Positions 7,163-16,898 are shown, counted from the stretch's first letter. The stretch: 35,330 bases of DNA from an uncultured Bacteroidia bacterium (GCA_937936615.1 CALDDN010000030.1:1-35330); one strand, 5' to 3'. A program made the numbers and translations. Notes: generated by a model from the sequence alone, not told the origin.

Positions 7163-10132
7163 TTAGAATGGAATCCGTCTGATTGCTTCATTCAGTTGTA
7201 AAGTAAAATTAATTTGCTGGCCGAACTGCTTCCAGGTCTGGGGTATGTCGTCGCGGTAGACGCTGCCCAGCAGCGGAAAATTGATGTGCAACACATCGGG
7301 CACCACTTTGAAACCCAATCCGGAGCCATAATAGCCAAGACCCCGTCCGCGGGCATTAGGTTGCAGGCCGTAGTCAGCAAACAAAAATAAATTGCTGGGC
7401 AGGCTCTGGCTCAGGTTGAAGGCCAGCATCCAGCGATCGGTACCCGGTAAAAAAAGCAGTGAGCGGAAGCCCCCCTGGTCGCCCACCAGCTGCCGGCTCC
7501 AGAAGCCCGTTTCCTGGGTCGGTGCCAGATCGACGATCTCCGTTTCGGGCAGGAACTGCCGCCGGTCGATGTAGTAGCGTTCGCCGAACATGTCGAAACC
7601 GCCCGAGAGGGCGTACTGGATGCCCGGCGGTACGCCCTTGCGCTGCGCCCACACCGCCGCAAAAATCCGCAGCGAGGTCCGAAAATCTTTGGCCCATTCC
7701 CACGAGGCATTGGGTACGAGCTGCACCTGCAGCACATCGGCATTTCGGCCGCCTGCGTGCACATCGAAACCCCAGGCCCAGATTTTGCGGTTGTCGGCGT
7801 AGTGCCAGTCGGCCCCTATGTAATAAGGTTTGAAGTTGTTGGCCACTTCGAGGCTGCCGTCGGCTTCGCGCCAGCCCAGCTGGTGGGTGCGCAGCGTCAG
7901 GATGCTGGTGCGGGGGCGGTTGGGCCGCGGCGAGGCAAAATAGAAATCGATTGCGTGTTTGACCCGCAGCAGGTCGGCAAACAGGGCCCCGCGGCTGCGG
8001 AATTCGACCTTGCGCAGCGCATGCCCGTACGGAAACTGATTGGCCCGCAGGGTAAAGCCTGCGCTGCCTGTCCAGTGTTCGCGCAGCAGGCTGTACATCG
8101 GCAGCACATGAAATTCAAAGCCCCGCTTGGGAAAGGGCTGGAAGAAGAAGATTGCGCCCAGCTGGTTGCCGTCGCGGCTGTTGTAGCCGTAGGCGGGCAG
8201 CCAGTTGAAGTCGCGGCGGTTGGGTCGGGGGCTGATGCTCGTTCCCAGTTTGAGGGCCGGTGTGGCCCAGCCGCTGGCGTTGTTCTGCAAGTTGGGTTCC
8301 ACGAGCACATGGTCGTGTCCCGCGACGATGCGGCGGGGCCGTTTTTTGACCAGAATCGTTGTCGTACTTTTTCCCATGAATGGCGGCAGCCAGCCCTGGC
8401 TCAGTGTATCGCCCTGCGGGCCTAAGGCCACCAGCCGAACCGGCAGTCTGTATCCCGATTGATTGTTGACGACGACCTCCCATTTGCCCGTTTCCAACTC
8501 CCGCACCTGCTCCAGCCGGATGCGTACCGGATCGGCACTGGGCAGCAGCTCATCGAAAAACCAGCTCAAATCCTGCTGGGATGCCTTCTCAAACGAGGCT
8601 TTGATGTCGGCAGGTCCGGGGTGTCTGTTGAACCAGTCTTTGTAGTAGGTCTGCAGGCAGCGGTCTATCACCTCGCGGCCCAGGTAGTTTTCCAGGTACC
8701 GGATGAGCAGCGTCATGCGCATGTACACATCGAGACCATAGTTGAGGCTGGCGTATTCGTCGGCGGGCAGGGTCAGGGGCTGGTTGAGGTTGGCCCCCTG
8801 GCTGTAGGCAAAACCCAGCTCGCCCGTTCGGGACATGAGCACACTGAGTAGCTGGAACCTCAGCCCGTCGCCATACCCGAGCGGGACAGTGCCTTCCGAC
8901 TGGCGTACCAGTTCCATGGCCCGCCCCTCGACATAGCTGTTGAAACCCTCGTCCATCCACGGGTGTGCCCGTTCGTTGCTGGCCAAAATGCCATAAAACC
9001 AGTTGTGGCCCACCTCGTGGATGATCGTCTGGCGCAGGATTTCGTCCCCGCCATTTGCCGAAACGACCGTGATCATCGGATATTCCATGCCGGCACCGGC
9101 ACTCAGGGCACCGTCCACGGCCGTGCAACGGCTGTAAGGGTATTCGCCCACGATCTGGGAATAATACTGCACCCCCTCGCGCAGGTACTGGGTGGCATTT
9201 GACCAGGCACGATCGCTGCCGTGGTGGTTGAAGAGGGCCAGCAGTTCAACGTGCCGGCCCGAGGGCAGAAACATTTTTTCGGTCAGCACCAGGTACTGGG
9301 GGTCGCAGAACCAAGCGAAATCATGGATGTCCTCCTGTACAAAACGCAGCGTTTTGGTGCGCGGCTGTGCCGGCACCTCGAAGGGTTTGTCTTTTACCGC
9401 ACCACCCGCCACCAGCAGCTGACGCGACTGCGCCTCGCGTTGCTTCATGAAGTTCTCCTCGGTCGGGTTGTTGACGAGCCGGCCCGTCGAACCCACCACG
9501 TAATGTTCGGGCACGGTGATCGACACATCGTAGGTGCCAAATTCGGAGTAGAACTCGCCCTGGTCGAGGTAGGGCATCGGGTGCCAGCCCTGCCGGTCGA
9601 AGACCGCCGGCTTGGGGTACCACTGTGTAATCTGATACTGTTCCCCCGTGCGGCCCAAGCGCGAGAAGCTTTTGGGCACCTGCACGCGGAAAGGCGTGGT
9701 GATGATGGCACTGTCGCCGGGCAGGAGGGGCTTGTTGAGGGGCAGGCGTACGATGTCGATGTGTTCGGGGTGGGGCAGGGCGCGGCGGAACTCGCCGTCG
9801 ATGCGGAAGGCCAGGCTGTCGATGAAGCCCCGTTCGCTGCGTTTGCTGTGGTGGAAGGCACTCTTACCGTTGCGCAGCTGCTGCCTGGCCCAGGCTGTCT
9901 GTCTGTTTTTATAGGCGTTGGGCCAGAGATGCATCCAGATTTCAGTCAGCACATTGGGCGACTGGTTGCGGTAGGTCATGCGCACGCGGCCGTGCAGCTG
10001 CCCCCGATCAGGATCGAGCCGCACCTCGATGCGGTAATCGACGCGCTGTTGAAAATAGTCATTTTGTGCACACAGTCGACCGGTAATCAGGACAGGCGAC
10101 AGCATCAAAAACAGGAGGGAGCGCAGATTCAT
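7163..10132 (-). CDS. Secreted M1 family metallopeptidase (aminopeptidase N-like)
   Basis: 989 residues with a signal peptide (about 1-22, ending RLCAQ). The N-terminal beta domain (about 28-260) and catalytic domain follow the M1 plan. A GAGMEYP segment at 346-352 is in the position of the substrate-binding GxMEN motif. The zinc site is HEVGH at 372-376 with the third ligand E395 in MDEGFNSYVEGR, giving HExxH-x18-E. About 400 further residues after the catalytic region form a C-terminal beta-rich part ending NEAIRRIPF, which is long for plain aminopeptidase N and common in secreted Bacteroidota members. The role is probably peptide trimming in the periplasm or outside; the replacement of N by Y in GxMEN may alter N-terminus recognition. 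It is transcribed alone. Confidence 0.93.
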   Translation of the reverse strand: MNLRSLLFLMLSPVLITGRLCAQNDYFQQRVDYRIEVRLDPDRGQLHGRVRMTYRNQSPNVLTEIWMHLWPNAYKNRQTAWARQQLRNGKSAFHHSKRSERGFIDSLAFRIDGEFRRALPHPEHIDIVRLPLNKPLLPGDSAIITTPFRVQVPKSFSRLGRTGEQYQITQWYPKPAVFDRQGWHPMPYLDQGEFYSEFGTYDVSITVPEHYVVGSTGRLVNNPTEENFMKQREAQSRQLLVAGGAVKDKPFEVPAQPRTKTLRFVQEDIHDFAWFCDPQYLVLTEKMFLPSGRHVELLALFNHHGSDRAWSNATQYLREGVQYYSQIVGEYPYSRCTAVDGALSAGAGMEYPMITVVSANGGDEILRQTIIHEVGHNWFYGILASNERAHPWMDEGFNSYVEGRAMELVRQSEGTVPLGYGDGLRFQLLSVLMSRTGELGFAYSQGANLNQPLTLPADEYASLNYGLDVYMRMTLLIRYLENYLGREVIDRCLQTYYKDWFNRHPGPADIKASFEKASQQDLSWFFDELLPSADPVRIRLEQVRELETGKWEVVVNNQSGYRLPVRLVALGPQGDTLSQGWLPPFMGKSTTTILVKKRPRRIVAGHDHVLVEPNLQNNASGWATPALKLGTSISPRPNRRDFNWLPAYGYNSRDGNQLGAIFFFQPFPKRGFEFHVLPMYSLLREHWTGSAGFTLRANQFPYGHALRKVEFRSRGALFADLLRVKHAIDFYFASPRPNRPRTSILTLRTHQLGWREADGSLEVANNFKPYYIGADWHYADNRKIWAWGFDVHAGGRNADVLQVQLVPNASWEWAKDFRTSLRIFAAVWAQRKGVPPGIQYALSGGFDMFGERYYIDRRQFLPETEIVDLAPTQETGFWSRQLVGDQGGFRSLLFLPGTDRWMLAFNLSQSLPSNLFLFADYGLQPNARGRGLGYYGSGLGFKVVPDVLHINFPLLGSVYRDDIPQTWKQFGQQINFTLQLNEAIRRIPF

Positions 10133-10259
10133 GATCGCTAGGAGTTCAATTCCGGCCTTGAAGTTAGCAAGCAGGCGCGGTTTTCCACGTGTGGCATATT
10201 TTGTGAATAACTAACGGGAACTTAACAAAAACTAGTCAGCCTCATTAATTCACTCAATC

Positions 10260-10595
10260 ATGATCGCAGATCAATTCATTACGACCGGTCATTTGAGCCG
10301 TGTAAAAGGAACCGTTTTTCAAACGTTTGCCACAATTCAAAAAAAGCACAGACACTCTGAACTCAAAGTTGGAGTTACCTCCGACTCCCACCGTCGGTTC
10401 AAGGAGCACAACCGCAAGGAGGGATGGAAAGCCATGTACCTGGTCTATCGGACCACCAGCATCGATTATGCGCGCCAGTTGGAAGATGACCTGATCGTTT
10501 CCTTCTGGTCGAAAGTTCAGAACTTACGGCGCGGCGGCGCAGGATATTTCCCCTACGATGCCCAACATTTCTGGGTATACATACTGGTGTCCTGA
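10260..10595 (+). CDS. Small stand-alone GIY-YIG-like protein
   Basis: 111 residues. Residues 36-51 (KVGVTSDSHRRFKEHN) resemble the second half of a GIY-YIG nuclease core: a glycine strand, Thr, catalytic-type Arg (R45 or R46) and a His-Asn pair. E75 in YARQLEDDLI would be the metal-binding glutamate and N88 before LRRGGAG the conserved asparagine. The first GIY strand is not recognisable (TVFQTFATI lies where it would be), so this is a degenerate or variant member at best. No transposon or phage genes surround it. It lies between divergent M1 peptidase and convergent apaG. Nuclease activity is an inference; another small alpha/beta protein cannot be excluded. Confidence 0.66.
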   Translation: MIADQFITTGHLSRVKGTVFQTFATIQKKHRHSELKVGVTSDSHRRFKEHNRKEGWKAMYLVYRTTSIDYARQLEDDLIVSFWSKVQNLRRGGAGYFPYDAQHFWVYILVS

Positions 10596-10685
10596 GTGAA
10601 TTGAGTTTTGCCTGGCCACACGCCAAGGGCTTTGCGGCATACTGCTGCCCATTCATCGCCACATGCACCGGCGCAGAAAATCCGG

Positions 10686-11090
10686 TCAATTGTTCAGCGG
10701 CGGTATTACCAGCGTGAAAGCCGGAATGAGCACCGGAAAACTGAACCGATCCTTGAGGCGCACCATTACATAGTAACCCGACATCTGCCCGATTGGCTGG
10801 CGAATGACGCAGCCGCTCACGTAGCTGTAATCCTCATCAGGGGCTAGAACCGGCTGCTGGCCTACCACCCCTTCCCCTTCGACGACGCGCTTTTCCCCCA
10901 GAGCCTCTACAATGTCCCAGTGGCGGCGCATGAGTTGCACGTAGCTGTCCGACTCGTTGCGAATGCTGATGCGGTAAGCGAAGACATGCATGTACGTACT
11001 GGGCGACGACTGCTCGGGAATGTACATAGTCTGCACGCTGATGCGTACCCCGTCGGTTACGCAGGAAGCGGGCTGAAAAGGATCAGTCAT
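10686..11090 (-). CDS. apaG: ApaG family protein
   Basis: 134 residues, full length for ApaG, a single beta-sandwich (fibronectin III-like) domain protein. Recognised from VRISVQTMYIPEQSS, the strand FAYRISIRNES, the block LMRRHWDIVEALGEKRVVEG, EGVVGQQPVLAP and YSYVSGC, which together are the ApaG signature. The family was linked genetically to cobalt/magnesium tolerance and to Ap4A metabolism in enterics, but its biochemical role is unsettled; eukaryotic homologues occur in F-box proteins and PDIP38. It is monocistronic here, convergent with the GIY-YIG-like gene. Confidence 0.93.
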   Translation of the reverse strand: MTDPFQPASCVTDGVRISVQTMYIPEQSSPSTYMHVFAYRISIRNESDSYVQLMRRHWDIVEALGEKRVVEGEGVVGQQPVLAPDEDYSYVSGCVIRQPIGQMSGYYVMVRLKDRFSFPVLIPAFTLVIPPLNN

Positions 11091-11216
11091 GGCGGAAAGT
11101 GCGGCTACTAGTGGAAATCAAAAACAGACCGAAGGTCAAATTAAACTACCCTTTCAACATCGGTCGATGGGGAATAGTGCAGTTGCCTGCAGCGATAGTT
11201 TGGCATTTTTCAGCCT

Positions 11217-13301
11217 TTAGCGACTGCCGCGCTTGCGGGTACCGTTATCGGGTGTCAGGACACGTGCCAGTTCCAGCGTACGAACCAGAGCGAAAGTCTG
11301 CCGCCGGCCCGGCTGCTCAAAAAATGTTCGCAGCTCGTCCTGCCCCGAGGGCGAGCGCAGAGCATAACCCAGGTAGCGGTCGGCCCGTTCGATTTCCCCC
11401 CGGCTGGCGTACCAGTCGGCCAGCAGCAGGTTGAGCCGCACGCGGTAGGGCGAGGGCCAGGCCGGCAGCCGGTCGTACAAAGCCCAGGCTTCGACCGCCA
11501 GTTCCATGAACCGATCCGACTGGCCCCGCGCGCGGGCCAGCTGCGCCTCGATCACCAGCCAGTCGGCTGCACTCGTATGCCGGTCGCCATAGACGGCCAG
11601 GGCCATGCGTCGCCCCTCCTGCAGGTTGGCCTCGGCCACGCTGAAGCTGCCCTCGCTCAGGGCCGCCTCGGCCAGGGCGCGGTAAATGCGCACACACTGG
11701 GGGTGCAGGCGTTCGCCCCGCTGTTCACGCGTAGTCAGCACATGCTGCAGCAAGGCCCGAGCCGTCGCCAGATCGCCCGCCCGAGCCTCGGCCCGTCCCA
11801 GCGATTCATACAGGAGGAGCTGCTCGTCGGGGCAGTGGGCGGTCAGGGCCTCGCCCAGTCCGTAGCGGGCTGTCTCGAGCCAGTCGGCCAGCCGGCCCGA
11901 CCGCTCCGAAGCTTCGGCGTGCAGGGCCGCCCAGCTCGCACGGCGGCAGCCTTCCGGAGCCGCCAGATCGACGCCGGCCGTCAGCAGCTGCAGGGCTTCG
12001 GTCGTGCGGCCCTGCGCCAGCGACCACTGCACCCGCGCCTGCACCCCCGCCCAGAGTCGGGCTGCATCCTGAGGACACAGCTCGGCATACCAGGCGGCGG
12101 CGTGGCGCAGGCAGGCACCGGCGGCGGCGTACTGGCCCAACTGGGTGAGCAGTTCCCCCTGTTCGCGACGGATATCCACGTCCACGAGGGGATCGGTCAG
12201 CAGATGTCTGGCCCGGAAATCGCGCCAGTTTCGCAGAGCTTCCATGGCTTCGACGGGCCGGTATTGCACCCGCCAAAGGTTCACGCGCTGACGCAGCAGC
12301 CCTTCGCGCAGGGCCACCGAGTCGCGGCAGCAGCCCGCAGCCGCACGGGCCGCATCGATCCAGTCGAGGGCCTGACGGGTCTGGCCCTGCTGGCGGGCCA
12401 GTTCGAGGCGCAGCAGGGCCAGCTGCAGGCGAAAGGGGGCCGCGCCCTCGGCGGCAGCCGCGAGCAGGCGGCCCGCCTGCTCGAAGCAACGCTCGGCACT
12501 GACATACTGCTGCTGACGCATCCACGCGCGGCCCCAATCCATGAGGATGAGCGCATTTCGGGGTGCGGACTCGCCCATGGTCTTGATTTGGTGTTTTAAG
12601 GCCTTGTCGAAATAATCATGCGCAGTTTTGAAATCGCCCTGCAGCGCGCAGACCTGGGCGTAGCGGTGCCAGCGGTCGGCCATCGCACGGTGGCGGTCGG
12701 TGGCGTGGCGGCGCGTCAGCTGGTCGGCCAGCTCCAGTTCGAGGAAAGCCTGCCGGAAATCGCGGCGGCCCGCCCAGATCAGGGCCTGGGTGTCGTGAAG
12801 CTCGGCCAGCACCAGGGCCGCCTCCGCACTGGGGATCAGGTTCAGCTGGCGTCCTTTAGCCAACCATGCAATGGCCGAAGCCGTATCGCGTCGGATGGCG
12901 GCCTCCTCGGCCAACAGGCGGTAGAGGCGGGCCAGGCAGTGGTAGCGCGGGCCGATCTGGGCGATCGTCAGCTCGAGCCAGCGTTCGCAGGCCAGGCGCA
13001 CCGCCTCGCCGTAGCCCTGGCGCAGCAGAATTCGCTGGTTGAGTTCAACGCCCAGCAGCACGCGGTCGTAGAGCTGGGCCGTAAGCTGGGGTTGTTTCTT
13101 GACCTCGGCACGGGCCAGCAGGGCCAGGCATTCATCCATGAGGCGCAGGCCCTGCTCGGCCGCAGCGTCGGTCTGGAAATTCAGTTCCAGCTGCTGCGCC
13201 TCGGCCGCCAGCTGGTCGAGGCGTGGCATTTCTTTGCGCTGGCCATGGGCCGTGGCAGCGGTCAGCACCACCCAAGCAGACAGGGCGGCAGCCGCCAGCA
13301 C
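11217..13301 (-). CDS. Exported TPR-repeat protein (GTG start preferred)
   Basis: 694 residues from the chosen start. After a hydrophobic stretch (LAAAALSAWVVLTAATAHGQ) that ends like a signal peptide, almost the whole protein consists of TPR-type helix pairs, for example LYRLLAEEAAIRRDTASAIAWL, RYAQVCALQGDFKTAHDYFDKAL and ADRYLGYALRSPSGQ. Such arrays are scaffolds; no HTH, kinase or cyclase domain follows, although the N-terminal part recalls sensor TPR proteins. The frame stays open up to 13712, but its first 63 codons overlap dihydroorotase. The next ATG (13523) would put a run of poorly coding AT-rich sequence before the signal peptide, so GTG at 13301 is preferred. The 223-base gap to pyrC contains long T/A runs and no clear promoter. 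Confidence 0.75.
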   Translation of the reverse strand: MLAAAALSAWVVLTAATAHGQRKEMPRLDQLAAEAQQLELNFQTDAAAEQGLRLMDECLALLARAEVKKQPQLTAQLYDRVLLGVELNQRILLRQGYGEAVRLACERWLELTIAQIGPRYHCLARLYRLLAEEAAIRRDTASAIAWLAKGRQLNLIPSAEAALVLAELHDTQALIWAGRRDFRQAFLELELADQLTRRHATDRHRAMADRWHRYAQVCALQGDFKTAHDYFDKALKHQIKTMGESAPRNALILMDWGRAWMRQQQYVSAERCFEQAGRLLAAAAEGAAPFRLQLALLRLELARQQGQTRQALDWIDAARAAAGCCRDSVALREGLLRQRVNLWRVQYRPVEAMEALRNWRDFRARHLLTDPLVDVDIRREQGELLTQLGQYAAAGACLRHAAAWYAELCPQDAARLWAGVQARVQWSLAQGRTTEALQLLTAGVDLAAPEGCRRASWAALHAEASERSGRLADWLETARYGLGEALTAHCPDEQLLLYESLGRAEARAGDLATARALLQHVLTTREQRGERLHPQCVRIYRALAEAALSEGSFSVAEANLQEGRRMALAVYGDRHTSAADWLVIEAQLARARGQSDRFMELAVEAWALYDRLPAWPSPYRVRLNLLLADWYASRGEIERADRYLGYALRSPSGQDELRTFFEQPGRRQTFALVRTLELARVLTPDNGTRKRGSR

Positions 13302-13524
13302 ATGGCGTGATCTGCCGCGACGTTCTGTTGTTGTTTTATTTTTTGGGTCTATAAAAAGTAAAAATATGGGCTGAATATGTCTTTTTTTGTCTTGTAAAAA
13401 CAGTTTTATTTTTATTTCTTTCCGAAAAAAAACAAAAAGAGGGAGCCGGTCTGTCGGTCGCTCGCCGCACGGGCAGCCCGTCAGCGGGGGATGGTTGGTG
13501 CGGGGCAGGGCAGCGCGGTTCATC

Positions 13525-14862
13525 TCAGCTTTGGGGCGCGAAGCGCAGAGCTTGGGCGGCGTGGCGGCCGGTTGGCTGCCCGTCGGTAAAGACCACCTCG
13601 CCGTTGACCCAGGTGGTGAGCACGCGGCCCCACAGTTGGTCGCCTTCCAGCGGCGACCAGCCGCACTTGTAGAACAGGTTTTCGGGCGTAACGCTAAAGC
13701 TTGCTTCAGCATCGAAGAGCACGAGGTCGGCCCAGCAGCCTTCGCGTAGGTAGCCGCGGTCGACGATGCGGAACAGCTCGGCGGGGGCGTGGGCGTATTT
13801 GCGTACCAAGGTCGGCAAGTCGAGCCAGCCCTGACGGCAGCCGGTGTAGAGCACGCTCAGGGCGTGCTGCACCATGGGTGCGCCCGAGGGGCACTGGAAA
13901 TAGGACTGGCCTTTTTCGGCGCGGGTGTGGGGGGCGTGGTCGGTGGCCAGCACATCGATGCGGTCTTCGAGGAGGGCCTGCCGCAGGGCGGCGCGATCGG
14001 CTTCGGATTTGATGGCGGGGTTCCACTTGATGAATGCTCCGCGCTGTGCGTAGTCGGCCTCGGTGAACCAGAGGTGGTGGACGCAGGCCTCGCAGGTGAT
14101 GCGCTTGGCCCGCACATCGGCACCGGCGTCAAAGAGCCGGACCTCGGCCGCGGTCGAGAGGTGAAGCACATGCAGGCGGCTGCCGTGGCGGCGGGCCAGG
14201 TCGAGCGCGGTCTGGGTGCTCAGCAGGCAGGCCTCGGCACTGCGGATGTGCGGATGTTCGGCCATGGGCACCTGCTCGCCGAAGCGGTCGCGGGCAGCGG
14301 CCAGATTGGCCCGTATGCTTGGCTCGTGTTCGCAGTGCGTGGCGATGAGGTGGGGCACCTCGCGAAAGATGGCCTCCAGTGCTTGCGGATCTTCGACGAG
14401 CAGATCGCCTGTCGAGGAACCCATGAAGATTTTGACACCCGGGCTGCGGGTGCCGTCCAGGGCGATCAGTTCGGCCAGGTTGTCGGGCGTGGCACCGAGA
14501 AAAAAGGCGTAGTTGACGGCCGAGACGGCGGCGGCGCGATCCATTTTGGCCTGCCACAGGTCGCGGGTGGTGGTCGCGGGACTGGTGTTGGGCATCTCGA
14601 AATAGGAGGTGATGCCTCCGGCGGCAGCGGCCCGTGATTCGGACTGCAGGTCGGCTTTGTGCGTCAGGCCGGGTTCGCGGAAATGCACCTGGTCGTCGAT
14701 GAGGCCCGGCAGCAGGTAGCGTCCCTGGGCATCGAGGGGGGGTGCGGGGTGGTCGATGGTGCCACCCACGCGGGCAATGCGCCCGTTTTCGATGAGCAGG
14801 TCGCCCTCGGAGATGCGGCCTTCGTTGACCAGACGGGCGTTGACAATACGGCAGGTGTTCAC
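13525..14862 (-). CDS. pyrC: Dihydroorotase (class I, Bacteroidota type)
   Basis: Catalyses ring closure of N-carbamoyl-aspartate to dihydroorotate in pyrimidine synthesis. 445 residues, amidohydrolase TIM barrel. The metal motif is DDQVHFREPG at 56-65: H60 and R62 are kept but the first His of the usual HxH is Gln, as I recall for Bacteroidota enzymes. The likely carboxylated lysine is K144 in GVKIFMGSS; further ligands sit in IATHCEHE, HVLHLST and LATDHAPH. It uses a GTG start whose first bases overlap the TGA of the upstream membrane protein gene (GTGA, 14859-14862), pointing to translational coupling. The pairing with a TPR membrane protein has no obvious pathway logic. Confidence 0.95.
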   Translation of the reverse strand: MNTCRIVNARLVNEGRISEGDLLIENGRIARVGGTIDHPAPPLDAQGRYLLPGLIDDQVHFREPGLTHKADLQSESRAAAAGGITSYFEMPNTSPATTTRDLWQAKMDRAAAVSAVNYAFFLGATPDNLAELIALDGTRSPGVKIFMGSSTGDLLVEDPQALEAIFREVPHLIATHCEHEPSIRANLAAARDRFGEQVPMAEHPHIRSAEACLLSTQTALDLARRHGSRLHVLHLSTAAEVRLFDAGADVRAKRITCEACVHHLWFTEADYAQRGAFIKWNPAIKSEADRAALRQALLEDRIDVLATDHAPHTRAEKGQSYFQCPSGAPMVQHALSVLYTGCRQGWLDLPTLVRKYAHAPAELFRIVDRGYLREGCWADLVLFDAEASFSVTPENLFYKCGWSPLEGDQLWGRVLTTWVNGEVVFTDGQPTGRHAAQALRFAPQS

Positions 14863-16898
14863 GGCTGGGGGAACTGCAGGCGTTGGCGGGCGGCCCGCAG
14901 GCCCTCGGCTGCCTGCGGGAAGTTGGGATCGAGGCGCAGGGTCTGTTCCATGGCGGCGGCGGCTGTGGTGTAGTCGCCACCGTTGTAGGCGATACCGCCT
15001 TTGTCGTACCAGTACTGGGGGTTTCGGGGTTCGTAAGCTAAGGCCGTATCGAGGGCGGCCAGGGCTTCGGGGATGCGCTGCATCATGCCCAGCGTCGTTG
15101 CTTTCAGGTGCCAGGGCTTGCCGGTGCTGCGTTCGTAGCGGATGGCTTTCTGGCAGTAGTAGAGGGTCGAATCGGTGTCGCGGTTGGCGAACTTGCGCTG
15201 GGCCACGCTGTGGAAGTGCATCGCGAGGATGTCGTAGTGCTTGCGCAGGGTGCTGTTGTGGGGGCTGAGGGCTTCGGCCTGATTCCAGGCGGCCTCACAT
15301 TCGGCGTAGCGTCCGAGCATGTAGAGGGTTGCCCCTTTGTCGAGCCAGGCATCGACAAACTTGGGGTGCAGCTCCAGGGCGCGGTTGTAGTGCATGAGGG
15401 CGCGTTCGAGCAGGGCTTTGTTGTGCTGGCCCGTCGAATCGTCGCGGCCCATTTTGAGCAGGGCCTCGCCCGCGCCTTTCTGGGCTTTGGCACTCATGGG
15501 TACCGTTTCGACATCGGTCAGAAAGAGCGTCTCGTTGTTCTTCCACACGGGGTTGCGTGCCCAGACCTTGAAGCACGAGGGTACCAGCAGGAGCACTGCC
15601 AGCCCCAAAAACAGCTTTTTGGCCAGCCTGGCTTCATGCAGGCGGCTCAGGCCCACCCCCACCACCGCTGCCAGCGCGAGGGCAAAGCCTACCGAGGGCT
15701 GGAACAGAAACCGTTCGCCCAGCGTGCCACCCAGATTGAAAACCAGGTTGCTGAAAATCGAAATCGACGCCAGATAGAACCAGATGCCGTAGGCCGCCGC
15801 CCAGCGGCGGGGCAGTCCTACCACCGCCACCGCGATCAGGCCCCCGTGCACCAGCACGCTGGCCCATACCACCGGTGCCGTCCAGTTCTGATAGGGAATC
15901 TGCTGGTAACCGTAATCGAAGGCCAGGGGATGGGGCCAGACCAGCAGGCCCAGGTAGCGCAGCTGCACGTAGGCGATGGTGGCGTATTTCTGGGCGGTCG
16001 TGGCCAGGATGTAGGGCTGGTTGAGCACGTCGGTGCTGGCCCCCGAGAAGCGCAGGCCGATCACGCCCGTGCGCATCGCCAGGTAAAGGACGGCCACTCC
16101 GAAGTAGGGCAGCGTCAGGCGCAGGGCTTCGCCTGCCTTTTTCTGGTGGAAGAAATAAAAGGTCAGTGGCAGAATGGCCAGAAAGGTAATGCCGTTTTCC
16201 TTCGAGAGCAGGGCCAGCAGATAGCAGAGGGCTGCTGCCGGACTGAAGGCCGCTCCCCGCCGCAAGGCCCGCGAGGCATGGAGCAGGGTCAGCAGCAGAA
16301 AAAGCAGCGACAGGATTTCGTCGCGGCCCTTGAGGTTGGCTACCGCCTCGGTATGAACCGGATGAATCGTAAAGACGAGTGCGGCGAAAAAGGCCCAGTC
16401 GGGCTTGTGGGGCCAGACCGTCTCGATAAGCCAGCGAAAAAGTACCCAGCACACCAGCGCATAGAGCAGCACGTTGATCAGGTGGCTGAAGGGTGCGGCG
16501 GCCGGACCTTGGCCCGTGAATTCGTACTCGATGGCGAAGGTAACGAGGGCCAGCGGCCGCCACCGTCCCCCTGCGAGGATGTCGATGTTCGGCCCGAAGA
16601 CCCCCTCGAAGCTGTCGGTGGTCAGGAGCTTGCCGATGCCGCCGAAACCCTGCTGGGTGTAGGTGTTCTCGGTGATGATCATGCCGTCGTCCAGCGCGTA
16701 GCGGTTGCCCAGGGTGTTGAGGTAGAGCAGCACCGCCAGCCCGAAAATGACGAGGGCATAGAAACTGGCGGGCCGCTGGGGCAGCCATTCGAAGTGCAGC
16801 GCAGGAGCGGGCGTGCGGCGCGGCCGCGGTGCGGGGCCGGGCACGGCAGCCGACGGAGTGGCTGGCGGTTTGCGGACGGGTGGGCGGCGGGCGGCCAT
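14859..16898 (-). CDS. Multi-pass membrane protein, GT-C/TMTC-like with C-terminal TPRs
   Basis: 679 residues. A Pro/Arg/Ala-rich, probably disordered cytosolic tail (1-38) precedes the first membrane helix (about 46-63). The first loop carries an Asp pair (D70-D71 in RYALDDGMIITEN), the hallmark of GT-C glycosyltransferases of the PMT/TMTC type. About nine more hydrophobic helices follow up to about residue 445 (for example FAALVFTIHPVHTEAVANLKGRDE, which resembles the TMTC loop with HPVHTE and KGR). Residues ~465-679 form TPR units (ALERALMHYNRALELHP, GKPWHLKATTLGMMQRIPEAL). A role in transferring a sugar from a lipid donor to a protein or envelope acceptor is inferred from family. It overlaps pyrC by 4 bases. 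Confidence 0.86.
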   Translation of the reverse strand: MAARRPPVRKPPATPSAAVPGPAPRPRRTPAPALHFEWLPQRPASFYALVIFGLAVLLYLNTLGNRYALDDGMIITENTYTQQGFGGIGKLLTTDSFEGVFGPNIDILAGGRWRPLALVTFAIEYEFTGQGPAAAPFSHLINVLLYALVCWVLFRWLIETVWPHKPDWAFFAALVFTIHPVHTEAVANLKGRDEILSLLFLLLTLLHASRALRRGAAFSPAAALCYLLALLSKENGITFLAILPLTFYFFHQKKAGEALRLTLPYFGVAVLYLAMRTGVIGLRFSGASTDVLNQPYILATTAQKYATIAYVQLRYLGLLVWPHPLAFDYGYQQIPYQNWTAPVVWASVLVHGGLIAVAVVGLPRRWAAAYGIWFYLASISIFSNLVFNLGGTLGERFLFQPSVGFALALAAVVGVGLSRLHEARLAKKLFLGLAVLLLVPSCFKVWARNPVWKNNETLFLTDVETVPMSAKAQKGAGEALLKMGRDDSTGQHNKALLERALMHYNRALELHPKFVDAWLDKGATLYMLGRYAECEAAWNQAEALSPHNSTLRKHYDILAMHFHSVAQRKFANRDTDSTLYYCQKAIRYERSTGKPWHLKATTLGMMQRIPEALAALDTALAYEPRNPQYWYDKGGIAYNGGDYTTAAAAMEQTLRLDPNFPQAAEGLRAARQRLQFPQP

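Noticed and set aside
9221-10141. 306-residue plus-strand frame opposite the M1 peptidase
   Set aside because: Antisense shadow of the zinc peptidase; no recognisable domain or translation signal.
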